This document shows positions 28,485-37,305 of a stretch of 64,000 nt of DNA, in pieces (positions within the stretch are counted from its first letter, which is position 1; each line of letters starts with the position of its first letter). The notes beneath the pieces were generated by a model. It saw only the letters and a list, made by a program, of their open reading frames with translations, ran no database searches and was not told where the DNA came from. Origin of the DNA: JAJDGF01 sp031549325 (GTDB lineage Bacteria; Bacillota; Clostridia; Christensenellales; Aristaeellaceae); contig JAVBQA010000030.1 of NCBI GenBank assembly GCA_031549325.1, forward strand, positions 1 through 64,000. The letters are read 5' to 3'. A program made the translations under genes and the position numbers.

Positions 28485-29858
28485 ATGATACACCCATACA
28501 AACTCGGCGGATACAACATCGTGCTGGATGTGAACAGCGGCGCGGTGCACGCGGTGGACGACTTGGCCTTTGAGCTGATCTCGCAATATGAACGGCAGGA
28601 TCGGGAGGAGCTGACTCGGCTGGCGCGCGAACGGCATCCGGAGCTGCCCGAGCAGGATATCGCTGACACCCTCGACGACATCGAGGCGCTGAAGGCCGCA
28701 GGCAAGCTGTTTGCGCCGGATGTCGCGGCTGCGCCGAGCAGCCTCAAGAGCGGCTCTGTGGTGAAAGCGCTGTGCCTGCACGTGGCGCACAGCTGCAACC
28801 TGAACTGCTCGTATTGCTTCGCCGCGCAGGGCAAATACCACGGCGAGCGGGCGCTGATGAGCTTTGAGGTGGGCAAACAGGCGCTGGATTTCCTGGCGGA
28901 AAAATCGGGCGGGCGGCGGAACCTCGAGGTGGACTTTTTTGGCGGCGAGCCGCTGATGAACTGGGACGTGGTGAAGAGGCTGGTGGCCTACGCGCGGCAG
29001 ATCGAGGGCCCGCTGGGCAAGAACTTCCGGTTCACGCTGACCACCAACGGCGTGCTGCTGGACGACGAAGTGACCGAGTTTCTGAACCGGGAGATGCACA
29101 ACGTGGTGCTGAGCCTGGACGGCCGCAAAGAGGTGCACGACAGGCTGCGCAAGACCGTGTCCGGCCAGGGCAGCTACGAGCTGATCGTGCCCAAGTTCCG
29201 GCGGTTTGTGGAGCGGCGCGGGGGCCGCGGCTACTACATGCGGGGCACGTTCACCCACGCGAACACCGACTTCGTCGAGGACGTGCTGCACATGGCGGAG
29301 CTCGGGTTTACCGAGCTATCCATGGAACCCATGGTGGGCGCGCCGGATGATCCCTGCGCGCTGACGCAGGCCGATCTGCCGGTTCTGTTTGAGCAATACG
29401 AGCGGCTGGCGCTCGAGATGCTGGCGCGGGAGCGGGCAGGGAAGCCGTTCACGTTTTATCACTACATGATCGACCTGACGGCCGGGCCGTGCCTGCACAA
29501 GCGGATCGCCGGGTGCGGCTCGGGCACGGAATACATGGCGGTCACCCCCTGGGGGGACTTGTATCCGTGCCACCAGTTTGTGGGGGACGACAAATGCAGG
29601 CTTGGGAACGTGTGGGACGGCGTGACGAACCACGCGCTGGTGGATGCGTTCGCGCGGGTGACGGTGTTCAGCCGCGAGGAATGCAGGGGCTGCTGGGCCA
29701 GGTTCTGGTGCAGCGGCGGCTGCGCGGCAAACGCGTACCATGCGACGGGTTCGATCACCGGGGTATATGAGTATGGGTGCGAGCTGTTCAAAAAGCGGAT
29801 GGAGTGCGCGATCATGATGCAGGTTGCGAAACAGCTGGCGACGCCAACGCCCGAGTGA
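28485..29858 (+). CDS. scfB: Radical SAM/SPASM thioether-forming SCIFF maturase
   Basis: Radical SAM enzyme (457 aa) that crosslinks SCIFF cysteines to acceptor residues. The N-terminal recognition part begins MIHPYKLGGYNIVLDVN, the SAM cluster is CNLNCSYC near residue 110, and the SPASM region carries the cysteines of CLHKRIAGCGSG, YPCHQFVG and CRGCWARFWCSGGC. ATG 28485 has GGAAAGGA upstream and matches family starts; the in-frame ATG at 28431 does not. It is paired with scfA. No exporter is adjacent. Confidence 0.93.
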   Translation: MIHPYKLGGYNIVLDVNSGAVHAVDDLAFELISQYERQDREELTRLARERHPELPEQDIADTLDDIEALKAAGKLFAPDVAAAPSSLKSGSVVKALCLHVAHSCNLNCSYCFAAQGKYHGERALMSFEVGKQALDFLAEKSGGRRNLEVDFFGGEPLMNWDVVKRLVAYARQIEGPLGKNFRFTLTTNGVLLDDEVTEFLNREMHNVVLSLDGRKEVHDRLRKTVSGQGSYELIVPKFRRFVERRGGRGYYMRGTFTHANTDFVEDVLHMAELGFTELSMEPMVGAPDDPCALTQADLPVLFEQYERLALEMLARERAGKPFTFYHYMIDLTAGPCLHKRIAGCGSGTEYMAVTPWGDLYPCHQFVGDDKCRLGNVWDGVTNHALVDAFARVTVFSREECRGCWARFWCSGGCAANAYHATGSITGVYEYGCELFKKRMECAIMMQVAKQLATPTPE

Positions 29859-30174
29859 GCACAAGTGGGGGCCGGGGGAATCATTCCCCTGGCCCCTCAG
29901 GCTGTCAAAATACTGCATCTTTTGACAGCGAAATGCAAGTCTTGTGAATCAGGGATTCACGGGCAGACTTGCATCCAGTGCGGGAGCAGCCTGCGGGCGC
30001 GCAGGTCGCCCTTCGGCGGCATGGATCCGGGGGCTTCGGCCCCCGAAAACCCCCTTGGGCTTGGCTGTTCTGCAAGCTCGATATTCCTTTTCTGCACGAC
30101 ATAGGCTTTTTTTACAGGCTGGGGGCCGGGGGAATCATTCCCCTGGCCCCCTTGTTTTGCGCCCGCGCGGGGCG
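29859..30174. other. Tail-to-tail gap filled by repeats
   Basis: No gene is supported. The gap holds two direct copies of a GGGGCC-GGGGAAT...CCCC palindrome (29867-29897 and 30121-30150), a perfect 10-bp hairpin GCTGTCAAAA/TTTTGACAGC (29901-29929), and copy A of the 185-bp dispersed repeat between them. Confidence 0.8.
29929..30113 (+). repeat. Dispersed 185-bp repeat, copy A
   Basis: Starts CGAAATGCAAGTC and ends ATAGGCTTTTTTT; it matches copy B at 55669-55854 over its whole length with scattered differences. It opens with a strong hairpin (TGCAAGTCT...AGACTTGCA enclosing GTGAATC/GATTCAC) and has a CCGGGGGC/GCCCCCG palindrome in the middle. Both copies have the same orientation relative to flanking genes. 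Confidence 0.9.
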
Positions 30175-31446
30175 TCAGTATTGCTCGTCGTTGCGCGCCT
30201 GTCGCTCGACCTTTGCGCCCAGCGCGCGCAGCTTCTGGTCGATGTCCTCGTACCCGCGCATGATGTACTTGAGCCCCGAGATCTCCGTCGTGCCCGTGGC
30301 GATCAGTCCCGCCACAATCATCGACGCGCCCGCTCTCAGATCCGACGCGCTCACCGGCGCGCCGATCAGCCTGTCCACGCCGTCGATGATCGCCGTGCGG
30401 TCGATCACCCGGATGTTCGCGCCCAGCCTTCGCAGCTCCTCGATGTACTTGAACCGCGCCTCGTAAATCGTCTCCGTCACCACGCTGGTGCCGTTTGCGA
30501 TGGTCAGCAGCGAGCTGATCGGCTGCTGCAGATCGGTGGGGAACCCCGGATACACCTGGGTCTTCACGTTCACCGCGCGCAGGTTGCCGTCCGACTTGAT
30601 GTGAATGCGATCGTCATCCTCGCCCACGTAGACGCCCATCTCCAGCAGCTTGGCCGACAGCGCCTCCATGTGCGTGGGGATCGCGCCGGTGATCAGCACA
30701 TCGCCCCCGGTGGCCGCCGCCGCGATCATCAGCGTGCCCGTCTCGATCTGGTCGGGAATCACGGCATAGGTCGAGCCGTGCAGCTCGCGACCGCCGGCGA
30801 TGCGGATGGTGTCGGTACCCGCGCCCTTGATCCGCGCGCCCATTGAGTTCAGGAAGTTGGCCAGATCCACGATGTGCGGTTCCTTGGCCGCGTTGTTGAT
30901 GATGGTGTTGCCGCGCGCGCTCACCGCCGTCAGCATGGTGTTCACCGTGGCGCCCACGCTCGGGATGTCCAGGTACACCTCGGCGCCCACCAGAGCGTCC
31001 GTGGTCACGATCAGCGCGCCGCGCTCGATCTTGACCTCCGCGCCCAGCGTGGTCATGCCCTTGATCGTCTGATCGATGGGGCGCGCGCCAATGTCGCAGC
31101 CGCCCGGCAGCGGCACCTCCGCCCGCGCGAACAGCCCCAGCAGCACCGGCGCCAGATAATAAGAGGCACGCATGCGCCGTGACAACTCATACGGCGGGTT
31201 GAACTTGTCCACCGTGCTGGAGTCGACCGTCATGGTGCCGTTCTCAAAGCTGATGCCAGCGCCCAACCATTTGAGCATGTCGATCAGCACACGAACATCC
31301 TCAATGTCGGGCAGGTTTTCTATGGTGCAAGGCGAGTGCGCAAGCAGTGCCGCCGGGATGATGGCCACGGCGGCGTTTTTGCCGCCGCTGACCGACACTT
31401 GTCCCTTCAGCCTGGCGCCGCCTTGTATGCAAAGTGTTTCGCTCAT
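30175..31446 (-). CDS. murA: UDP-N-acetylglucosamine 1-carboxyvinyltransferase
   Basis: First committed step of peptidoglycan precursor synthesis: adds enolpyruvate to UDP-GlcNAc (423 aa). The PEP-binding loop cysteine lies in PLPGGCDIGARPIDQTIKG near residue 115, and the start ISGGKN-like motif reads SVSGGKNAAVAIIPA. ATG 31446 is preferred, with GGGGGA upstream, over the GTG at 31458. Gram-positives often carry two copies; only one is seen here. It has a good promoter and no defect. Confidence 0.95.
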   Translation of the reverse strand: MSETLCIQGGARLKGQVSVSGGKNAAVAIIPAALLAHSPCTIENLPDIEDVRVLIDMLKWLGAGISFENGTMTVDSSTVDKFNPPYELSRRMRASYYLAPVLLGLFARAEVPLPGGCDIGARPIDQTIKGMTTLGAEVKIERGALIVTTDALVGAEVYLDIPSVGATVNTMLTAVSARGNTIINNAAKEPHIVDLANFLNSMGARIKGAGTDTIRIAGGRELHGSTYAVIPDQIETGTLMIAAAATGGDVLITGAIPTHMEALSAKLLEMGVYVGEDDDRIHIKSDGNLRAVNVKTQVYPGFPTDLQQPISSLLTIANGTSVVTETIYEARFKYIEELRRLGANIRVIDRTAIIDGVDRLIGAPVSASDLRAGASMIVAGLIATGTTEISGLKYIMRGYEDIDQKLRALGAKVERQARNDEQY

Positions 31447-31540
31447 TTCGTCCCCCACTCAGGAAGCCTGGGCCAATTTGGGCATCGCTTATGGCGCCGC
31501 GCCGAAAGGCGCATGGCCAATCCTTTTTTGAACTTCCGTT

Positions 31541-31569
31541 ATTATAACGCATCGCGCCCCATCTATCAA
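31541..31569 (-). promoter_or_regulatory. Promoter of murA
   Basis: Minus strand TTGATA, 17 bp, TATAAT, about 95 bp upstream of the murA ATG. Confidence 0.75.
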
Positions 31570-31579
31570 GCGTGCGGAG

Positions 31580-32377
31580 CTATGGGTTTGTTAAGCCGCC
31601 GGATGAAGAATCGAGCGATGCTTGGGTTTTTGGAGATTGCTCAGGATTTAACAATTGCGCCTGAGCTTCTTCCAGCGTAGAAAACAGTGCGGTGAGTTCC
31701 TCCTCTGTCAGGTCGCGCCAGTGGCCCGGCAGCAGGTCGCCCAGCTCGATGTTCATCACGCGCACGCGGCAAAGCGTCTTCACGCTGTATCCGAGCGCTT
31801 CACACATCCGCCGGATCTGGCGGTTCAGCCCCTGTACGAGCACCAGGCGGAAGCTGAATTCGCTCAGTTTTTCGATCCTGCATGGCAGCGTCACCGTGTC
31901 CAGAATCGGCACGCCGCCGGCCATTTTCTGCAAGAACGCGGGCGTGATGCGCTTGTCCACCGACACCACGTATTCCTTCTCGTGGCGGCCCGCCGCGCGC
32001 AGCACGCGGTTCACGATGCCGCCGTCGCTGGTCAGCAGCAGCAGCCCGCTGCTCTCCTTGTCCAGCCGCCCAATCGGAAAGATGCGGGACGGATGCTGCA
32101 GATAGTCGATCACGTTCAGGGGTTCGCGCGGATCGGCGGTGCACACGATGCCCACCGGCTTGTTCAGCGCGATGTAAACCCTTTCCGTTTCGCCGGACAG
32201 CGGCTTCCCCATCACGCGCACATCCATGCCGGGCAGCACCCGGTCTCCGAGGACCCCGACGCGCCCGTCGATCGTCACCTTGCCCGCGTCGATCAGCCGG
32301 TCGGCCTCTCGGCGCGAGCAGAACCCGCTGTCCCCCAGGTATTTGTTAAGCCGCACCCCCGTGCGATCCTCTGACAC
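31580..32377 (-). CDS. RsuA/RluB-family rRNA pseudouridine synthase
   Basis: Isomerises uridine to pseudouridine in rRNA (265 aa). An N-terminal S4 RNA-binding domain (LNKYLGDSGFCSRREADRLI) is followed by the catalytic aspartate in PIGRLDKESSGLLLLT and by QGLNRQIRRMCEALGY. A GTG start at 32377 is supported by GGAGG 7 nt upstream. A Ser/Gln-rich tail of about 30 residues follows the domain. Whether it acts on 16S or 23S rRNA cannot be decided. Confidence 0.88.
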   Translation of the reverse strand: MSEDRTGVRLNKYLGDSGFCSRREADRLIDAGKVTIDGRVGVLGDRVLPGMDVRVMGKPLSGETERVYIALNKPVGIVCTADPREPLNVIDYLQHPSRIFPIGRLDKESSGLLLLTSDGGIVNRVLRAAGRHEKEYVVSVDKRITPAFLQKMAGGVPILDTVTLPCRIEKLSEFSFRLVLVQGLNRQIRRMCEALGYSVKTLCRVRVMNIELGDLLPGHWRDLTEEELTALFSTLEEAQAQLLNPEQSPKTQASLDSSSGGLTNP

Positions 32378-32399
32378 AAAAAAGCCTCCAATCGATCCG

Positions 32400-32428
32400 T
32401 CGACATTTTGACACTCTTATGATACAAT
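32400..32428 (+). promoter_or_regulatory. Promoter of the DUF1015 gene
   Basis: TCGACA, 17 bp, TACAAT on the plus strand, about 35 bp before the ATG. The two -35 and -10 matches are moderate. Confidence 0.45.
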
Positions 32429-32462
32429 AAATAATCCACTTCGGCAAGGAGATGCTGATTTC

Positions 32463-33704
32463 ATGTACGACTTTATGAAACTTGGCGTATCGCCGGCGCC
32501 CATCCTGCTGCCCAAGCCGCCTCACGCGCTCGACAAATGGGCGGTCGTCGCTTGCGACCAGTTCACGTCCGAACCGGATTACTGGCAGCGGGCCGCCGAG
32601 TGCACAAACGGCGAGCCGTCCGCGCTCGAGATGATCTATCCGGAGTGCTTTCTGAACGAGGGCGACGCCCGAATCCAGGGCATCCAGGACGCCATGAAGC
32701 GCAACCTGCGCGAGGTGCTGGCCCGCGTGTGCAACGGCTTTGTGCTCATCGAGCGGCAGACCACCACCGGCAACCGGTTGGGACTGCTGGCCGCGGTCGA
32801 TCTGGAGCAATATGATTTTTCCCCGAAGTCAAAGTCCTTAATTCGGCCCACCGAGCAGACCATCGCCGACCGCATCCCGCCGCGCGTGAAGATCCGCAAG
32901 GGCGCGCCGCTGGAGTCGCCGCACGTGATGCTGCTGGTGGACGATCCGCACGACACGCTCATCCGGCCGCTGTATGATCAGCGGGCTGAGCTGCCGCCGC
33001 TCTACGACTTCGACCTGATGCTGGACGGCGGCCGCATCCGCGGCTGGGCTGTGGGCGGCCAGCAGAAGGCGAGCGTCCAGGCGGCGCTGTCCTCGCTGTA
33101 CGACGTGTCCGGCGGGTTGCTGTTCGCCGTGGGCGACGGGAACCATTCCCTGGCCACCGCGCGCCAGTGCTGGCTGGACATGCGCGAGGCGCTGAGCCCG
33201 GAAGACAGGATCGATCATCCCGCGCGGTACGCGCTGGCCGAGATCGTGAATCTGCACGACCCAGCCCTGGTGTTCGAGCCCATTCACCGCGCGATTTTTG
33301 GTGCGGACAATGCCATGTTGTGCCATGATTTTGTGATGTGGTGCCGGAAAAGGGGCATGAGCGTCTCCGCCGCCGATGATGAGCATGCCCACATGTACCT
33401 GCTGGATTCGCCGGTCGCCATCCAAAATTCGGTCAATCCGCTGCCCGTCGCCGTGCTGCAGCCGTTTTTAGATGAGTGGCTGGACGGACATCCGGACGTG
33501 TCCATCGATTACATCCACGGCGACGAGTCGTTGGCGGCTTTGGCCGAGCGCGGCGCCTGCTGCATCCGGCTAAAGGCCATCGACAAGCATGGGCTGTTCG
33601 AGTCTGTGCGCCAGGGCGGCCCGCTGCCCCGCAAGACCTTTTCCATGGGCGAGGCCAAGGACAAGCGCTACTACCTCGAGTGCCGCCAGCTGACGCGGGG
33701 GTAA
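32463..33704 (+). CDS. DUF1015-family protein (SerK-like)
   Basis: Conserved soluble protein (413 aa) of DUF1015, a family that includes a free-serine kinase in archaea. It opens KPPHALDKWAVVACDQFTSE and contains FAVGDGNHSLATARQ, both typical of the family. AAGGAG precedes the ATG at 32463. It lies upstream of an rRNA methyltransferase in the same direction. Serine phosphorylation is possible but unproven for bacterial members. Confidence 0.85.
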   Translation: MYDFMKLGVSPAPILLPKPPHALDKWAVVACDQFTSEPDYWQRAAECTNGEPSALEMIYPECFLNEGDARIQGIQDAMKRNLREVLARVCNGFVLIERQTTTGNRLGLLAAVDLEQYDFSPKSKSLIRPTEQTIADRIPPRVKIRKGAPLESPHVMLLVDDPHDTLIRPLYDQRAELPPLYDFDLMLDGGRIRGWAVGGQQKASVQAALSSLYDVSGGLLFAVGDGNHSLATARQCWLDMREALSPEDRIDHPARYALAEIVNLHDPALVFEPIHRAIFGADNAMLCHDFVMWCRKRGMSVSAADDEHAHMYLLDSPVAIQNSVNPLPVAVLQPFLDEWLDGHPDVSIDYIHGDESLAALAERGACCIRLKAIDKHGLFESVRQGGPLPRKTFSMGEAKDKRYYLECRQLTRG

Positions 33705-33719
33705 ACGACGGGCGCGCTG

Positions 33720-33795
33720 GGAACGATAGGGGCGTTGCCCCTGGAATCCCGCCAGGGGGTATCCCTGGCGGGCGCGAGGCGCTGCCTCGCATCTT
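33720..33795 (+). repeat. GC-rich intergenic palindromes
   Basis: Three short palindromes lie side by side: GGGGCG/TGCCCC, CCGCCAGGG/CCCTGGCGG and GCGAGGC/GCCTCGC, then TTTTTTG. They belong to the dispersed family described in the findings. Confidence 0.45.
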
Positions 33796-33812
33796 TTTTG
33801 AAGAGGTGTTTT

Positions 33813-34982
33813 ATGTCTCGCGTGTATCTGAAAAAGACCCGCGACTCGCGCGTGCGGTCGGGGCATCCGTGGGTGTTTTTGTCGGACACGGAGCGCACGG
33901 AGTGCCATCCGCAGCCGGGCGACGTGGTGGAGGTTCGGGCGGCGTCGGGCACATTCCTGGGGCGCGCGTTCTACAATCCGAACTCGCAGATCGCGCTGCG
34001 CATGCTGACCCAGCACGACGAGCCGGTGGACGAAGCGTTTTTCCGGCGGCGGATCGAGGCGGCCTGGGCATACAGAAAGCGGTTCTGCGACCCGGACAGC
34101 TGCCGCATGATCTTTGCCGAGTCGGACTTCCTGCCCGCGCTGGTGGTGGACAAGTTCGGCGACATCCTGGTGCTGCAGTCGCTGTCGCTGGGGCTGGAGC
34201 GCTGGAAGCAGACCATCGTAGACATCCTGGCGGACGTGGTGCGACCGCGCGGGATCTACGAGCGCGACGACGTGCCGGTGCGCAGGCTGGAAGGCATGGA
34301 GCAGCTGACCGGCGTGCTGTATGGCGAGGTACCCGACCGGGTGGAGATGACGGAGAACGGCATCCGTTTTCTGGTGGACGTGAAGAACGGCCAGAAGACG
34401 GGGTTCTTTCTGGATCAGAAGCAGAACCGCGCTGCCATTCAGAGGCTGTGCCCGGGCGCGCGGGTGCTGGACTGTTTTTGCCACAACGGCTCGTTTGCGC
34501 TGCATGCCGCCAAGTTCGGCGCCGCGGACGTGTTGGGCGTGGACATTTCAGAGGAGGCCATCGAGGTGGCGCGGGAAAACGCGCAGCAAAACCGCCTGGA
34601 CAACGTGCGCTTCGAGGCCCACAACTGCTTTGACCACCTGCGCGAGCTGACCGACGCCAAGGAGAAGTTTGACCTGGTGATTCTGGATCCGCCCGCCTTC
34701 ACCAAGACCCGCGCCGCCGTCGAGGGCGCGCTGCGCGGCTATAAGGAAATCAACCTGCGCGGGCTGCGGCTGGTGCACGACGGCGGCTTCCTCGTCAGCT
34801 GCTCCTGTTCTCAGCACGTGGGGCAGGACGCCTTCCTCCAGATGATCAACCAGGCCGCCCGCGACGCCAAGCGCAAGGTGCGCATGATCGAGTTCAAGAC
34901 CCAGGCCATCGACCACCCGGTCCTGCCCGCGTCGCCGGAAACGCAGTACCTGAAGTGCGCCATCATGCAGATCTTCGAGTGA
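33813..34982 (+). CDS. Class I SAM-dependent rRNA methyltransferase (RlmI-like)
   Basis: Methyltransferase (389 aa) with an N-terminal PUA domain (VRSGHPWVFLSDTE), a middle domain, and a C-terminal Rossmann fold. NGQKTGFFLDQKQNR, DCFCHNGSFALHAAKFGA (SAM site) and LDPPAFTK match the 23S rRNA m5C RlmI/RlmO group. The catalytic Cys occurs in SCSCSQHV. ATG 33813 has AGAGGTG upstream. The exact target base is inferred from family only. Confidence 0.88.
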   Translation: MSRVYLKKTRDSRVRSGHPWVFLSDTERTECHPQPGDVVEVRAASGTFLGRAFYNPNSQIALRMLTQHDEPVDEAFFRRRIEAAWAYRKRFCDPDSCRMIFAESDFLPALVVDKFGDILVLQSLSLGLERWKQTIVDILADVVRPRGIYERDDVPVRRLEGMEQLTGVLYGEVPDRVEMTENGIRFLVDVKNGQKTGFFLDQKQNRAAIQRLCPGARVLDCFCHNGSFALHAAKFGAADVLGVDISEEAIEVARENAQQNRLDNVRFEAHNCFDHLRELTDAKEKFDLVILDPPAFTKTRAAVEGALRGYKEINLRGLRLVHDGGFLVSCSCSQHVGQDAFLQMINQAARDAKRKVRMIEFKTQAIDHPVLPASPETQYLKCAIMQIFE

Positions 34983-34984
34983 CG

Positions 34985-35086
34985 GGGAAGCGCGCGGAGC
35001 GCGCCCGCACCCCCGCCGGGGAGTTCGTTCCCAGTTTTCACCTTCAGGGCGCAGCGCGCCCTGAGACGGCCCCGGGGACAGAGGGG
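34985..35086. repeat. GC-rich intergenic palindromes between convergent genes
   Basis: GGCGCAGCGCGCC-type and GGGG/CCCC arms fill the gap between the methyltransferase and feoB, including GGGGCAGCGCCCC at the feoB end. No gene is present. Confidence 0.4.
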
Positions 35087-36886
35087 TCACAGGGGCAGCG
35101 CCCCTGACTGGTAAACGATCAGCGCGGCGATGTAGGCCGCGCTGATTTGTATGAGGATGGACAGCCAGAGCAGCCTGCGGGAGCCCAGCTCGCGGCGCAT
35201 GGAGCCCAGGGCAGACAGGCAGGGTGGATAGAGCAGCGTGAACACCAGGAACGCGGCGGCGCTGGCGGCGCTGAAGTGCAGCGGGAGCAGCGACACCAGC
35301 GCGTGGGCGTCGGGCGCGCGGTAGAGCACCACCAGCGTGGAGACGACGGCTTCTTTGGCCACCAGCCCGGACAGCAGCGCCACGCACTTGCGCCAGTCCG
35401 CGAAGCCCAGGGGGGCAAACGCGGGGGCCATGCGCGCGCCCAGCCGGCCGAAGATGCTGGCCTCGGCGGTCTGTGCCCAGCGCATGTCCGGCGTGACGCT
35501 CTGCAACCCCCAGATCACCATGCTCATCAGGAAGATCAGCGTGCCCGCGCGCACCGCAAAATCCTGGGCGCGCAGCCGCAGCCGCTTGATGACGCTGCTC
35601 CATTGAGGCCGGCGATAGGGGGGCAGCTCCAGCACGAATGGGGTGTTTGCGGGTTTGACGAGCGTGCGCTGCAGCAATCCGCCCACCAGCGCCAGCATGA
35701 GCATCCCGAGCAAGTACAACAAAAGCACCACCAGCCCCTGACGCCCGGCGAAGAACGCGCCGCCAAACAGCGCGTACACCGGCAGCTTTGCGCCGCAGGA
35801 CATGAACGGCAGCAGCAGGATCGTCATGCGCTTGTCCCGCTCATCGTCCACCGAGCGCGCGGCCACAGCGGCGGTGGTGGTGCAGCCAAAGCCCATCAGG
35901 AGGGGGATGAACGCGCGCCCGGACAGCCCGAGTGCCCGAAGCGGCGCGTCAAACAGCAGCGCCGCCCGCGCCATGTAGCCGCTGTCCTCGAGCGCTGTCA
36001 AGCCCAGAAATAGCAGCAGGATCTGAGGCAGGAAGCAAACCACGCCGCCCACGCCCGCCAGCGCGCCGTCCAGCAGCAGCGAGCGCAGCCAAGGCGCGAC
36101 GGACAGCCCGTCCAGCACCCTCCTGAGGGACACGGCGCACAGCGCCACCAGCGCCTCCATGGCCCGCGTCAGCAGCGAACCGACCGGCCCGAACGTCAGC
36201 AGAAACAGCGCCGCTATCAGCGCGAAAAACAGCGGATAGGCGAACACCGGGTGCAGCGCCAGCCGATCCGGCGGTCGCGCGGGCGTTTGGATCGGCACGT
36301 GGCGCGCCTCGGCCAGAATGCGCCCGATCCGCCGGTATCGCGCTGCGACCAAATCCGCCGAAAACTGTTCGACAGACCCTGGTCTGTTTTTGGGCAAAGA
36401 CGGAATGGCGGCAGATAAAACAGACTTTAGTCTGTCAAATCCCTCCCGCCGCGTGGCGCTCAGCGGCACCACCGGCACGCCCAGCGCCTGGGACAGCCGC
36501 CCGGCGTCAATCGATCCGCCGCCGGTCTCCAGCGCGTCCATCAGGTTCAGCCCAACCACCACCGGCAGGCCGAGCTCCCTGAGCATCAGCGTCAGGTACA
36601 GGTTGCGCGGGAGGTTTGTGGCGTCCACAATGTTCAGGATCAGGTCGGGTTCGTCCGAGCACAGATACGCGACGGCCAGCTTTTCCTCCACGCTGTAGGC
36701 GACCAGCGAGTACACGCCGGGCAGGTCGTTCAGCATGACCGGCTGATCATCCAGCATAAGCACGGCCTGTTTGCGTTCCACCGTCACGCCCGGCCAGTTG
36801 CCCACGCGCAGATTCGCGCCGGTCAGCGCATTGAGCAGCGTGGTCTTGCCGCAGTTTGGGTTGCCGATCAGCGCGATTTGTTTCAT
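35087..36886 (-). CDS. feoB: Ferrous iron transporter FeoB
   Basis: Inner-membrane Fe(II) importer (599 aa, shorter than E. coli FeoB). The N-terminal G domain has GNPNCGKTT, LTGANLRVGNWPGVTVE and DLPG. Two Gate-type membrane regions follow, with GFGCTTTAAVAAR and LPFMSCGAKLPVYAL, and a final span near the C-terminus. The ATG 36886 overlaps the end of feoA by 4 nt. Iron control is likely. Confidence 0.95.
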   Translation of the reverse strand: MKQIALIGNPNCGKTTLLNALTGANLRVGNWPGVTVERKQAVLMLDDQPVMLNDLPGVYSLVAYSVEEKLAVAYLCSDEPDLILNIVDATNLPRNLYLTLMLRELGLPVVVGLNLMDALETGGGSIDAGRLSQALGVPVVPLSATRREGFDRLKSVLSAAIPSLPKNRPGSVEQFSADLVAARYRRIGRILAEARHVPIQTPARPPDRLALHPVFAYPLFFALIAALFLLTFGPVGSLLTRAMEALVALCAVSLRRVLDGLSVAPWLRSLLLDGALAGVGGVVCFLPQILLLFLGLTALEDSGYMARAALLFDAPLRALGLSGRAFIPLLMGFGCTTTAAVAARSVDDERDKRMTILLLPFMSCGAKLPVYALFGGAFFAGRQGLVVLLLYLLGMLMLALVGGLLQRTLVKPANTPFVLELPPYRRPQWSSVIKRLRLRAQDFAVRAGTLIFLMSMVIWGLQSVTPDMRWAQTAEASIFGRLGARMAPAFAPLGFADWRKCVALLSGLVAKEAVVSTLVVLYRAPDAHALVSLLPLHFSAASAAAFLVFTLLYPPCLSALGSMRRELGSRRLLWLSILIQISAAYIAALIVYQSGALPL

Positions 36887-37107
36887 CGCGCGTCCACCCA
36901 GATCTCGCGGGCCTCGGCGCGGCGCACCGCCAGCTCGTAGCCCCTCAGCAGAATCACCAGCGGATCCCCAAACGGCGCGCGCCGCACCAGCCACACCCGC
37001 GTGCCGGGGATCAGGCCCATCTCCATCAGCCGATTGAGCGTGGGCCGTCCCTCGTTCATGCCCACCACGACGCCTGATTGGCCCATGCCCAGTTCCGTAA
37101 GCCGCAT
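36883..37107 (-). CDS. feoA: Ferrous iron transport protein FeoA
   Basis: Small SH3-fold partner (74 aa) of FeoB. It starts MRLTELGMGQSGVVVG and includes LNRLMEMGLIPGTRVWLV, typical of FeoA. ATG 37107 is preferred because GGAGGG lies about 9 nt upstream; the upstream TTG at 37131 overlaps that site. A 17-bp AT-rich palindrome is just upstream. Confidence 0.9.
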   Translation of the reverse strand: MRLTELGMGQSGVVVGMNEGRPTLNRLMEMGLIPGTRVWLVRRAPFGDPLVILLRGYELAVRRAEAREIWVDAR

Positions 37108-37162
37108 TTGGCGCACCCCCCTCCGGGACAACGTATGAAATCAGCGGCCTTCCTTAGTCTTA

Positions 37163-37179
37163 ATATTTTACAAAAATAT
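37163..37179 (-). promoter_or_regulatory. Candidate iron-regulator operator upstream of feoAB
   Basis: Perfect 7-bp inverted repeat ATATTTT-3-AAAATAT lying about 55-70 bp upstream of feoA, where a promoter is expected. It does not match a strict Fur box. Confidence 0.4.
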
Positions 37180-37236
37180 GACGTAATTGGGACAAATTTC
37201 TTTCAATTGGGGCTTCCCGCGCGCCGCGATATGCTG

Positions 37237-37242
37237 TATAAT
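37237..37242 (+). promoter_or_regulatory. -10 element of the mnmG promoter
   Basis: A perfect TATAAT with a poor -35 (TTCCCG at 17 bp), 64 bp ahead of the mnmG start. Confidence 0.4.
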
Positions 37243-37305
37243 AAGATAAGTATTTTATCATGTAATTGGTGTAATGGGGCGCGGCGCGCCTCTGACGGAG
37301 GTTTC

